A DNA stretch of 64,000 nucleotides from positions 1-64,000 of the forward strand of contig CAZXFH010000010.1 of NCBI GenBank assembly GCA_964640055.1, given 5' to 3'. A program made the position numbers and the translations under genes. Source of the DNA: CAZXFH01 sp964640055. Lineage in GTDB: Bacteria > Fidelibacterota > UBA2242 > JAFGTP01. The stretch's first letter is position 1, and each line of letters starts with the position of its first letter. Positions 8,971 to 17,088 of this stretch are shown in pieces. The notes under the pieces were generated by a model, which was given only the letters and a program-made list of their open reading frames with translations, was not told the DNA's origin and did no database searches.

Positions 8971-10045
8971 ATATTCCTATCAACTCTATAGTCAAATCTT
9001 GCGAATCTTTTGGCGAACCATTCTAATAGTACTGGGCGTGATTGCGATTGGGGCCGTATTCCCTTTTGTCAGAAATATTCTGGTTATGTTAGTGATTGCC
9101 TGGTTAGTGGCTACGATCCTTTCACCTCTGGTTAATAAACTGGAAGGGAGTGGGGTTAATCGGGGCCTGTCAATATTAATTGTGCTCTTGTTACTGATCG
9201 GATTAATCGTCCTGGTTATCAGTTTAGTTATCCCCGCCCTGATTCAGGCGGTTGAATCGTTAACTGCCAAGTTACAATCTGATACATTTACCAATATTAA
9301 CGAACAGCTGGAAGCGTTTTTTGCGGAACGATTGAATAATGTAGGGCTTGCACAGGATGTTACCAATAAGGTCAAAGAGATCGGCATGAGAATATTGTCT
9401 GGCTTAGGCGGATTTCTGAAAAATATCGGTTCCTTTGTGGCCTCGATTGCGATTATCCCTTTTATCACTTTTTTTCTGATTAAAGACATGCGTCTTTTCA
9501 AGCGCTTTCTGATCTCAAAAGTACCCAATAAGTATTTTGAATTGACGCTAAATGTTTTGCACAAGATTGGCAATCAAGTCTCTGGTTATATTCTGGGACA
9601 GACTTTGGATGCGTTAATAGTAGGCATCCTGTCAGTTATTGGATTATTTATTATTAATATGGTTTTTAAAAATCCGGTACCCCAGTTTATTTTGGTTGGG
9701 ATGATTGCCGGATTAGCCAATCTGATTCCCTACATCGGACCAGTAGTGGGGGCGGTACCGGCTTTGATCATTGCGATATTCAACAATCCTGCTGATCTTC
9801 CCATGGTTCTGCTCTGGATAGCTATTACTTTTGCTATCGTACAAATGATTGACAATTCGCTAGTTTCTCCCATGGTGGTTTCCAAAAGTGTAAATATGCA
9901 TCCTTTGGTAGTCGTAATTGTAGTTATAGTAGGAGGGAATATTGCCGGACCGATCGGCATGCTGTTTGCCGTTCCCGCCACCGGTGTCATAAAGGTTGCA
10001 CTTTCCGAAATCACCTGGGGATTATCCGCCTATCGGCTAGAATAG
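8963..10045 (+). CDS. AI-2E family transporter (PerM-like)
   Basis: Inner-membrane protein of 360 residues in the AI-2E/PerM family, whose members move small molecules or ions (AI-2 export, Na+/H+ exchange). Two long hydrophobic helices open the chain (about 18-75). A soluble amphipathic segment follows (about 95-150), then several more helices with the family-like IPFITFFLIKDM, IGNQVSGYILGQTLDALIVG, ANLIPYIGPVVGAVPA and DNSLVSPMVV. The C-terminal helix pair includes PIGMLFAVPATGVIKV. The ATG overlaps the upstream cNMP-binding gene by 8 bp, which points to translational coupling. Substrate unknown. Confidence 0.92.
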   Translation: MDKYSYQLYSQILRIFWRTILIVLGVIAIGAVFPFVRNILVMLVIAWLVATILSPLVNKLEGSGVNRGLSILIVLLLLIGLIVLVISLVIPALIQAVESLTAKLQSDTFTNINEQLEAFFAERLNNVGLAQDVTNKVKEIGMRILSGLGGFLKNIGSFVASIAIIPFITFFLIKDMRLFKRFLISKVPNKYFELTLNVLHKIGNQVSGYILGQTLDALIVGILSVIGLFIINMVFKNPVPQFILVGMIAGLANLIPYIGPVVGAVPALIIAIFNNPADLPMVLLWIAITFAIVQMIDNSLVSPMVVSKSVNMHPLVVVIVVIVGGNIAGPIGMLFAVPATGVIKVALSEITWGLSAYRLE

Positions 10046-10068
10046 TATTAGTTATATTTTATAAATAT

Positions 10069-11610
10069 TTAATTATCTTTTAAATTGTCCGCACTAAAAA
10101 CCTGCGCAGTGAATATTTTTATTTCTGTATTTTCAGCCCGCCAGGCATTTCTGGGTAAACCGGCTTTCAGGCAAGTATGTTCGAGAAAGGTCTTGCGGTC
10201 CCAGCCATATTCGGTGGCGACCTGAGGGAGTAACAGTCCCTGCTGAAATCCCTTTTTGATAATGATACCGTGTTCGCCCACTTCTATTTTTTCTGGATCT
10301 GTGATGGTTTTCGGGACCGTCAGCACGGAAACTTCCACAGAAATATATGGTAATTCCTGCTCATTTACCGGGGGAAAGCGCGGGTCTTTTAAAGCTGCGG
10401 ATTCCGCTACATCCAGGATTGTCTGGTAAAGCGGTTTGATCGGTTGAACATAACCAATACAACCGCGCAGTTGATCGTTTTTATTAAGGGTTACGAAAGC
10501 GCCTCTTTTTTCTTTGATAATAGCAGGTATATCTATGGGGTTGGGTGGAGACTCCCCTTTAACAACGGATCTAACTGTTTTTCTCGCCAGTTCCAGAACA
10601 AACCGTTGCTCATCTTTATTCAGTAGTTCTCGATTTGACCTTTGATTATGCATAGGTTTCCCTTCTGTTTTTACTTGATCTTTATAAAAAGCAGCTGCCA
10701 AATACCCGACCACCTGGGATTTCTGTCCTTGAGGGACATCTCCGCTAGTGGCATGCTTTAATATTTTTATTTGGTCAACATCAAGCTGTTGTGCCGCTAC
10801 CAGTAAGGCAGTTATCGGACCGCCGCCACAGGCTTGATAGTGTTGTGCAGTCAGTCCCTGATAGAAAGCCCGCGGATCCATTTGACGCAACTGGGCAATT
10901 AACAGTTTATCGGTTTGCAGGCATTCCTCATAGGGTTGATAATGAGAGAGATCACTGGAAACTAATATTAGGATGTCCTTATTTGTGGCTATATTGGCCA
11001 TGGCCTTGCCCAGCTCTTCCAGTATATCATACTGCATACTTCCAGTAATAACCGGCACAATGGAAAAATCCGCTAGCACGGTTTGCAGAAAAGGTAATTC
11101 CATTTCAATGGCGTGTTCTCCCCGCTGATAAGGGGATGAGGAATGTCCCTGGGTTGCTAATTTGATATTTTTTGCAGATTGGGTGAGTTGCTCAGCAATT
11201 TGTTTATTAACAGTTACTTTACCCAATGGAGTGGCATAATAATCACCGGAGTAGACCGAAGCAAAGGAAAAACTATTTACGTGTGATGGGGCTAGAACGA
11301 TTATCGTTTGATACTGATGTCCCTGGAGGGCTTGAAAAGCATGGGCTGCTACACCGCCGCTGTAAACATATCCGGCATGGGGGACAATGATACCAAATGG
11401 TTTAGCGGTCGTCGGGTCTTTATCAACCTGATCTAAATAGCGTTGGCAGTGAGCAGCTAGCTGCTCGGGGTCAGCTGGATAGAAAGTGCCAGCGACAACC
11501 GGTTGCCGCGTCTGAGCAGACAAACGGAAGTCAATAGGCATCCAAACCAAAACAGCTATAAAAAAGATCCGGATCAGATCCTGGATAATTAATTTTTTGT
11601 CAACAGACAT
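10069..11610 (-). CDS. AmmeMemoRadiSam protein: MEMO1-AMMECR1 fusion with signal peptide
   Basis: A 513-residue fusion of the two protein halves of the uncharacterised AmmeMemoRadiSam system. The ATG at 11610 has GGAGG just upstream; a longer frame to 11676 overlaps the previous gene. Residues 1-34 form a Sec-type signal (LIIQDLIRIFFIAVLVW, ending RLSAQ). The MEMO1 domain (about 38-310) keeps its putative metal site: PHAGYVYSG, PSH, SSDLSHY and ACGGGP. The AMMECR1 domain (about 330-505) keeps LRGCIGYV. The fused arrangement is known for AmmeMemo proteins; the signal peptide suggests it works outside the cytoplasm, like its radical SAM partner 13 bp upstream. The chemistry of this system has not been settled. 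Confidence 0.92.
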   Translation of the reverse strand: MSVDKKLIIQDLIRIFFIAVLVWMPIDFRLSAQTRQPVVAGTFYPADPEQLAAHCQRYLDQVDKDPTTAKPFGIIVPHAGYVYSGGVAAHAFQALQGHQYQTIIVLAPSHVNSFSFASVYSGDYYATPLGKVTVNKQIAEQLTQSAKNIKLATQGHSSSPYQRGEHAIEMELPFLQTVLADFSIVPVITGSMQYDILEELGKAMANIATNKDILILVSSDLSHYQPYEECLQTDKLLIAQLRQMDPRAFYQGLTAQHYQACGGGPITALLVAAQQLDVDQIKILKHATSGDVPQGQKSQVVGYLAAAFYKDQVKTEGKPMHNQRSNRELLNKDEQRFVLELARKTVRSVVKGESPPNPIDIPAIIKEKRGAFVTLNKNDQLRGCIGYVQPIKPLYQTILDVAESAALKDPRFPPVNEQELPYISVEVSVLTVPKTITDPEKIEVGEHGIIIKKGFQQGLLLPQVATEYGWDRKTFLEHTCLKAGLPRNAWRAENTEIKIFTAQVFSADNLKDN

Positions 11611-11623
11611 TATTACCTCCGGT

Positions 11624-12745
11624 TTACTGCCAGATACCGGGAATGGCGGTTTGACAGTATTGGCATTTCCCGTCAATAATATGGTTTTGACGGGTGATGA
11701 ATCCCTGGCGCTGAATCAGTTGCTCGCCACAGTTATGACAAAAGGTGTTTTCCGCCCTGTGACTGGGAACATTACCGATATATACATATTGCACACCAGA
11801 CTCCTGGGCTATATCGTGTGCCATCTCAAGAGTTTTGATTGGAGTTGAGGGTAAATTTTTCATTAAGTACTGGGGATGAAAGCGGGTAAAATGGATGGGA
11901 ACATCTTTACCCAGATGCTTAGTGATCCACTGACACATGGCTTTAATGGATTCAGCGTCATCATTGTGGGTGGGAATAACCAGATACACCATTTCAAGCC
12001 AGACCCCCTGTTTTTTTATCTCCACTAGAGTATCCAGTACCGGCTGGAGCCGACCATTCACAATGCGACGATAGAATTCCTTAGAATAGGCCTTAAAATC
12101 CACTTTAATGGCGTCTACAACTTGACATAGCTTTTGCAGCGGCTCTTTATTTATATATCCGTTGCTGATATGTACACTTTTGATCCCCTTCTTTCTTCCC
12201 AGAGCTGCAGTATCATAGACGTATTCATAAAAAACAGTGGGCTCATTATAGGTGTAGGCAATTGTTGGTGAATTATATTTTTCAGTTAATTCGACCAGCT
12301 CAGCGGGCGGAACATAACGGTGACGGATTTCTTCCGGTCGGGCTTGGGATATATTCCAATTCTGACAAAATTTACAATTAACGTTACACCCGGCTGTGGC
12401 TACGGAAATTGCATTGGTACCGGGTAAAAAATGAAAAAGTGGTTTTTTTTCGATGGGATCGTTATTTAAGGAACAAAGGCGACCATAAATCAGGGTTTTC
12501 AGCACTCCTTTTTGATTTTCCCGGACTCCACAATGACCCCGTTGACCGGAGCTGATAATGCATTCATTGGGACATAATAAACATTTAACTAAATTCTGAT
12601 CCAATTTTTGATAATAGCTGGCTTCTTTAGTATAGGGTTTATCCGGTGTTGAGAAGGCTTTAAGCACACCTTTATTTAGGAGGAGTGGTAATCCTAGGAC
12701 TCCTGAAGTGATAGCACTAATAAAATGTCTTCTCGAAACACTCAT
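11624..12745 (-). CDS. amrS: AmmeMemoRadiSam radical SAM enzyme with Tat-like signal
   Basis: Radical S-adenosylmethionine enzyme of 373 residues, first gene of the unit. The N-terminus reads SRRHFISAITSGVLGLPLLL: a twin-arginine motif followed by a hydrophobic stretch, as in Tat export signals. Next comes a Cys-rich segment (CLLCPNEC, GHCGVREN), then the SAM-cluster motif CNVNCKFC (CX3CX2C) within TAGCNVNCKFCQNWNIS. The radical SAM barrel continues to about residue 310. A zinc-ribbon-like tail (CHNCG...CQYC) closes the protein. It resembles pyruvate-formate-lyase-activating enzymes, but its substrate is unknown. The Tat-like signal is read from sequence and is not proof of export. Confidence 0.92.
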   Translation of the reverse strand: MSVSRRHFISAITSGVLGLPLLLNKGVLKAFSTPDKPYTKEASYYQKLDQNLVKCLLCPNECIISSGQRGHCGVRENQKGVLKTLIYGRLCSLNNDPIEKKPLFHFLPGTNAISVATAGCNVNCKFCQNWNISQARPEEIRHRYVPPAELVELTEKYNSPTIAYTYNEPTVFYEYVYDTAALGRKKGIKSVHISNGYINKEPLQKLCQVVDAIKVDFKAYSKEFYRRIVNGRLQPVLDTLVEIKKQGVWLEMVYLVIPTHNDDAESIKAMCQWITKHLGKDVPIHFTRFHPQYLMKNLPSTPIKTLEMAHDIAQESGVQYVYIGNVPSHRAENTFCHNCGEQLIQRQGFITRQNHIIDGKCQYCQTAIPGIWQ

Positions 12746-12854
12746 TGCTGGTCCTTAGTATTGAATTTACAAATACATACTCTCTGCAAAGATAAGGGAT
12801 ATTTGGTTATCTTTCAAGTGTGCGCAGAGAGAAGTGAGTAGATTGTTGAGAAAA

Positions 12855-14336
12855 TTAAAGACTTAATTTATTGCGTAGGATAATTGCCTTTTGACTTAAA
12901 GGGGTATTCTGATCTTTGTTTTCCCAAAATTTGAAAAAATGATCCAGATAAAAATTCGCTTTTAGATCCTGTTGAGTTAGAAGATAAAATTCACTGATAG
13001 CAACCAGTGCTTTAGCATAATTGGGATTAATATTTAAGAGTTTCTTAAGGCCAGCGATTGCTTCTCGGGTCTCACCACTTTTTCCTTGTGCAAGATGGTG
13101 CTTAAGGCGAAGTGAAATGGCTGTAACATCACCCTGGTAGATTTTCATGGTCCGGGCATAATCACGTGCTGCCTCCTTATAAAGTCCCTTACTGTAATTT
13201 ATTTCGCCCTGCAAATGGTTTAAAAACCCCAACATTTCCATTTTATATTTATTATCTGAGATCGATTGTATTTTTTGACTGATGAGGTCAAGATTATTTT
13301 GTGCAGTATCCAATTTATTTTGTCTGATATCCAGCAGGATTTTATAGTGCAGACTATCGATGTCATTGTTAAATTGTGTAAAAGCAGCATATTCCTGTGC
13401 TATTTTTTCCGGCTGCTCAAGTTCATAACAAGTCCGAAAACGAAACGCAGTCAGTCTGTTTTTGGCAACATTTGTGGTATAATTTTGCCGTGCTTGGGCT
13501 GCGATTGTCAAGGCCTTGTTGTATTGGCCCAAATTAGTATAGGCAGAGGCTAATTTTACGTATATTATAGAACCAATAAATTCCTTTTCCAGGAGTCGCT
13601 CCGGGTATTTTTCGATCAAATTTTCGATAATACTAATCGCCTGACGATACCTTCCGATATATATATACATATCGGCCAGACTGTCATAGGGATTCAGCTG
13701 GTCAGGGGCTAATTGTTGATATTTTTTGATATACTTGATGGCTTCTTTAAAATAACCCTGTTGGGCATACAGATAGCCGATATTATTGTATGCCACAATA
13801 TAATCCGGTCGTTGCTTTAATAGTTCCTGATATATGTTGCGGGCTTTGGCGTAATTACCTCGCCGCCAGTAACGGTTGGCAAGATTCATTTTCACAGTAA
13901 AATTTCCAGGATATTTCTTGATTAAAATGTTCAGAATAGAATCCGCTTTTTCATAATGACGTTGATGATAGGCATATTCCTGTTGAATTAATAAATTTTC
14001 AAGAGTGGTACAATATGAATATAACTTTTGGGCTTTTTGCATATAATAATCAGAACTATCTGTATTTTGCAGGACCCCGTATACTTGGGATATCCGTAGG
14101 GCTGCCATGGCAAAGGTGCTGTCCAATTGCATGGCTTTTTTGTAAGCTTGCAGGGCTTCGGAGTAATATAACTTATAGACAAAATTTACGCCTGTTTTAT
14201 AGGCTTGCCGGGCTGCTTCAGATTTTGCGGAAAGTCGCGCCTTTTGGTTAGTACAGTTTAGGTTCAAAAATAAAACAGAAATCAACAAAAAGAACCAATC
14301 CATGTATTTAATGATATAACCCTTGTTTTTCATCAT
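12855..14336 (-). CDS. Tetratricopeptide-repeat protein, exported or membrane-anchored
   Basis: A 493-residue protein built mainly of tetratricopeptide repeats. Clear units include ALQAYKKAMQLDSTFAMAAL, ARNIYQELLKQRPDYIVAYN, EAIKYIKKYQQLAPDQLNPY and QAISIIENLIEKYPE, with further ones towards the end. The N-terminus has a hydrophobic stretch (MDWFFLLISVLFLNLNC) that may be a signal; the Cys could be lipidated but the lipobox is weak. The ATG pair at 14333-14336 was chosen; an upstream in-frame ATG at 14369 adds 11 residues. No catalytic domain is seen, so it is probably a periplasmic or outer-membrane scaffold. It is on its own, divergent from the glycosyltransferase. Confidence 0.8.
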   Translation of the reverse strand: MMKNKGYIIKYMDWFFLLISVLFLNLNCTNQKARLSAKSEAARQAYKTGVNFVYKLYYSEALQAYKKAMQLDSTFAMAALRISQVYGVLQNTDSSDYYMQKAQKLYSYCTTLENLLIQQEYAYHQRHYEKADSILNILIKKYPGNFTVKMNLANRYWRRGNYAKARNIYQELLKQRPDYIVAYNNIGYLYAQQGYFKEAIKYIKKYQQLAPDQLNPYDSLADMYIYIGRYRQAISIIENLIEKYPERLLEKEFIGSIIYVKLASAYTNLGQYNKALTIAAQARQNYTTNVAKNRLTAFRFRTCYELEQPEKIAQEYAAFTQFNNDIDSLHYKILLDIRQNKLDTAQNNLDLISQKIQSISDNKYKMEMLGFLNHLQGEINYSKGLYKEAARDYARTMKIYQGDVTAISLRLKHHLAQGKSGETREAIAGLKKLLNINPNYAKALVAISEFYLLTQQDLKANFYLDHFFKFWENKDQNTPLSQKAIILRNKLSL

Positions 14337-14545
14337 ATTTATCTTAGTATAATAAAGCCCTAAAATCAACTCTTTTTAGATAATCAAATGTCTGTTTGGA
14401 TGTCTTGGGGGAAGTACAGTTCTATTTTAGGCGTCTATTCTTATGGCTGAAATATTTAAGAGGTAATGGCTGAATTTTTTTCTTTTTCTTGAATCCTTTG
14501 GGATATAATCGGTAAATTAACAGGTCATAAATAATAGGGAGTGAG

Positions 14546-15796
14546 ATGGCATCGGTCAAACAAATTATAATGATTTATTATTCTTTACCGCCATCGGTTG
14601 GTGGTATTCAGAGTATGCTCAAACCACTGGCTGAAGTATTTGTAAAACAGGGGTATCTGGTAACCTTTTTAGGGGGTAGCGGAAGTATTGAACAATCAAA
14701 TATCAAAACCAGTATTATTCCAGAACTGGATCCTCATTATTCCAGCATAAACAGTATCCAACGGGTGTTGTCTCTGGGCTCTTTACCTGAAAATTATGAA
14801 CTGAAAGTAAAGGATCTGGAAAGAAAGATTGAAACTCAAATCGGTAATATTGATAATGTGATTATCCATAATATAATGACCATGCCTTTTAATCTAACCG
14901 CCACGGAAGCACTCTGGAATTATATGGAGCGTTACCCGCGTAAAAATTACTACTTCTGGACCCATGATCTGGCCTGGAAGATGACGGATCACAAAAACTT
15001 TTTATATGAACGCAGACCCTGGAAATTGTTAAAACAGCCCCATTCCAGTGCCACTTATATCTGTGTCTCCGAATACCGCCGGCGCCAGATGGTTGATCTT
15101 TTAAACTTGTCCCGGCGCCGAATAAAAATTGTACCCAATGTCCTACAGTTTAAAGATTTTTTCAGGTTTTGTGATAAAAGCGAAGAGATACTCAACCAAC
15201 TGGTATTATATTATGCCTATCCGGTTGTGCTTATACCGGCCCGTATCATTCCCCGCAAGAACATCGAACGCTCTATTAAACTGTTGGCTCTTCTAAGGAA
15301 CAGCTTTCCCGATATATTGGCGATTATTACCGGGATCCCTAATATTACCGATGATAGATACAATGAGTATTATCTGATGTTAAAAAGTTTAATCGAAGAA
15401 AAACAATTAAATAGTCAGGTCATCTTTCTGCATGATGTTTTTCAACAGCTGGACATTCCGCCGGAATACAATCGCAAAGTAGTGCACGACCTTTATTTTC
15501 TCAGTCATCTGGTGATGTTTTTAAGTCGGGATGAAGGCTTTGGTTTACCCTTATTGGAAGCCGGTGCGGCGCGGGTTCCCATTGTAGTGTCCCGGCTTCC
15601 AGTCTTTCGTGAAATTGCCGGCGACCGTGTGTTGTACTTGCCGGAAAATGAGAGTATAAATTATAATGTCAGTCGGATAGAAAAATTGTTACATACCTAT
15701 AAATCAAAGAGTCATGCCTTGCTCAGACATGTTTTTACCAAATATAACTGGAATATGATCTGGCAGGAATATATGCAATCCATTTTTACGAAATAA
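14546..15796 (+). CDS. Glycosyltransferase, GT4-like (GT-B fold)
   Basis: Cytoplasmic or membrane-associated sugar transferase of 416 residues. The N-domain opens with IIMIYYSLPPSVGGIQSMLKPLAE, the acceptor-side Gly-rich loop of GT4 enzymes, and includes FWTHDLAWK and YICVSEYRRRQM. The C-domain has IVPN, LIPARIIPRKNIERSI and the donor-binding region SRDEGFGLPLLEAGAARVPIVVS, with the EX7E motif. The sugar and acceptor cannot be told. The ATG follows a purine-rich site (AATAGGGAGTGAG). It stands alone next to tmRNA, not in a polysaccharide cluster. Confidence 0.88.
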   Translation: MASVKQIIMIYYSLPPSVGGIQSMLKPLAEVFVKQGYLVTFLGGSGSIEQSNIKTSIIPELDPHYSSINSIQRVLSLGSLPENYELKVKDLERKIETQIGNIDNVIIHNIMTMPFNLTATEALWNYMERYPRKNYYFWTHDLAWKMTDHKNFLYERRPWKLLKQPHSSATYICVSEYRRRQMVDLLNLSRRRIKIVPNVLQFKDFFRFCDKSEEILNQLVLYYAYPVVLIPARIIPRKNIERSIKLLALLRNSFPDILAIITGIPNITDDRYNEYYLMLKSLIEEKQLNSQVIFLHDVFQQLDIPPEYNRKVVHDLYFLSHLVMFLSRDEGFGLPLLEAGAARVPIVVSRLPVFREIAGDRVLYLPENESINYNVSRIEKLLHTYKSKSHALLRHVFTKYNWNMIWQEYMQSIFTK

Positions 15797-15873
15797 AATA
15801 AAGAAAAAATTTATCCAGGATAGTCATTTTCATTTGTTGATAAAATGTTTTTAAAGGAGAGATGAAAAAAAAG

Positions 15874-16243
15874 TGGAGGCGGAGGGAATTGAACCCTCGT
15901 CCGGATCTTTTCAATTAATGAGTCCTACAGTTTAGTCTGATCCGTTTTTTTCACCACAGGGGATGAACCAGACAAATCCGCTGCGGTATAGCACGCTGAT
16001 GTTTTAAATCCTCTGCGTGCGGTAACGGATCTGCTTCGTAGTTTGGATGATAGCGTAGTACGAAGCCACACACCACCTAGCTTGGCTTACGCCATGGCAA
16101 AGGCACCGGCTGGCTGAGTATCAGCCAACAGGTGTGTTGGTACCGATTTGGCACTTAAGAAACGGAGCTTTTTTTAGGAAGCCCTGCTCCAAACTTCCAC
16201 TGCACTCATTAATCTCCGAGATCCGTCGAATCCGTTCGCCCCC
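15874..16243 (-). ncRNA. ssrA: tmRNA (transfer-messenger RNA)
   Basis: Rescues stalled ribosomes by acting first as tRNA-Ala and then as mRNA for a degradation tag. Read on the minus strand, the 5' end is GGGGGCGAACGGATTCGACG and the 3' end CCCTCCGCCTCCA, with CCA not encoded. The acceptor arms pair (GGGGGCG with CGCCTCC). The T-arm is GAGGGTTCAATTCCCTC. The long helix is ATTAATGAGT with ACTCATTAAT. The best tag frame starts at GCC 16152, after TTAAGT, and ends at TAA 16087, giving 21 residues that end GAFAMA. That tag is long and its codons cross two perfect hairpins (see findings). Length is 370 nt, a usual one-piece form. Confidence 0.96.
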
Positions 16244-16323
16244 TCAAAAAGCATTATTAAGTTAGTATATAAACGCTTAAAATACAAAAGAGTTCAATTT
16301 GATTTTAGAAAGGTGATATAGGT

Positions 16324-16863
16324 ATGAAATTTATTGAGCTGGTTAACCAAAGACATAGTGTGCGAAAATATAAGCAAAAACCGGTTCCCAGAGATTTAAT
16401 CGACCAGTGTTTGGAGGCAGCCCGACTGGCACCCTCAGCCCGTAACTCGCAACCTTGGTCTTTTCTTGTGATTGATGATCCTCAAAAGATCAGCCAACTC
16501 AGCAAAACAGCCTTTACAGGAATTTATAAAAATACATGCTTCGCTGGTAAAGCACCGGTGTTGATCGTGGCTATCACTGAAAAAGCAGATTATATTACCC
16601 GTTTAGGGAACCGAATTCGTAATACACAATATAGCTTGATTGATATCGGAATCGCGGGTGAGCATCTGGTCTTGCAGGCGACAGAATTGGGTTTAGGTAC
16701 CTGTTGGATTGGATGGTTCAATGCAAAAAAAATAAAGAAAGTGCTTAATTTACCTCGTTCAACCCGGATTGATGTGCTCTTTAGTATAGGGTATCCTTTA
16801 CATTCTGAGTGCCAGAAAGCACATCGACGCAGACCCTTGACTGCTATCAGGCAATACATTTAA
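16324..16863 (+). CDS. Nitroreductase family protein
   Basis: FMN-dependent NAD(P)H oxidoreductase of the small nitroreductase type, 179 residues. The N-terminus has RHSVRKYKQKPVPRDLIDQ, whose Arg/Ser/Arg residues contact the FMN phosphate. SARNSQPWSFLVI is the second flavin-binding stretch. The C-terminal part has TELGLGTCWIGWFN, IKKVLNLP and the IGYP motif. Such proteins reduce nitro groups, quinones or flavins, and the natural substrate is usually unknown. The ATG has GAAAGG upstream at good spacing. It is a single-gene unit between tmRNA and fusA. Confidence 0.92.
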   Translation: MKFIELVNQRHSVRKYKQKPVPRDLIDQCLEAARLAPSARNSQPWSFLVIDDPQKISQLSKTAFTGIYKNTCFAGKAPVLIVAITEKADYITRLGNRIRNTQYSLIDIGIAGEHLVLQATELGLGTCWIGWFNAKKIKKVLNLPRSTRIDVLFSIGYPLHSECQKAHRRRPLTAIRQYI

Positions 16864-17088
16864 CCGCTAATCACTGAAAAGCTGCTGATAAGTACTGTAC
16901 CCTTACGGAGTAGAGCTCCGGAATAATAATGGGTTTAATGGTGAATAAGAGATCCCGGATGAGGGCAAAGGAAAGGATGACATTAAGCAGAAATATTGTA
17001 GAAAATACTTTATTTAGGGCAGTTTATTTCTTAAATTTAAGATTATGGTTCAGAGAACTAATAATTTTAGGATATAAAGGAGATATAA

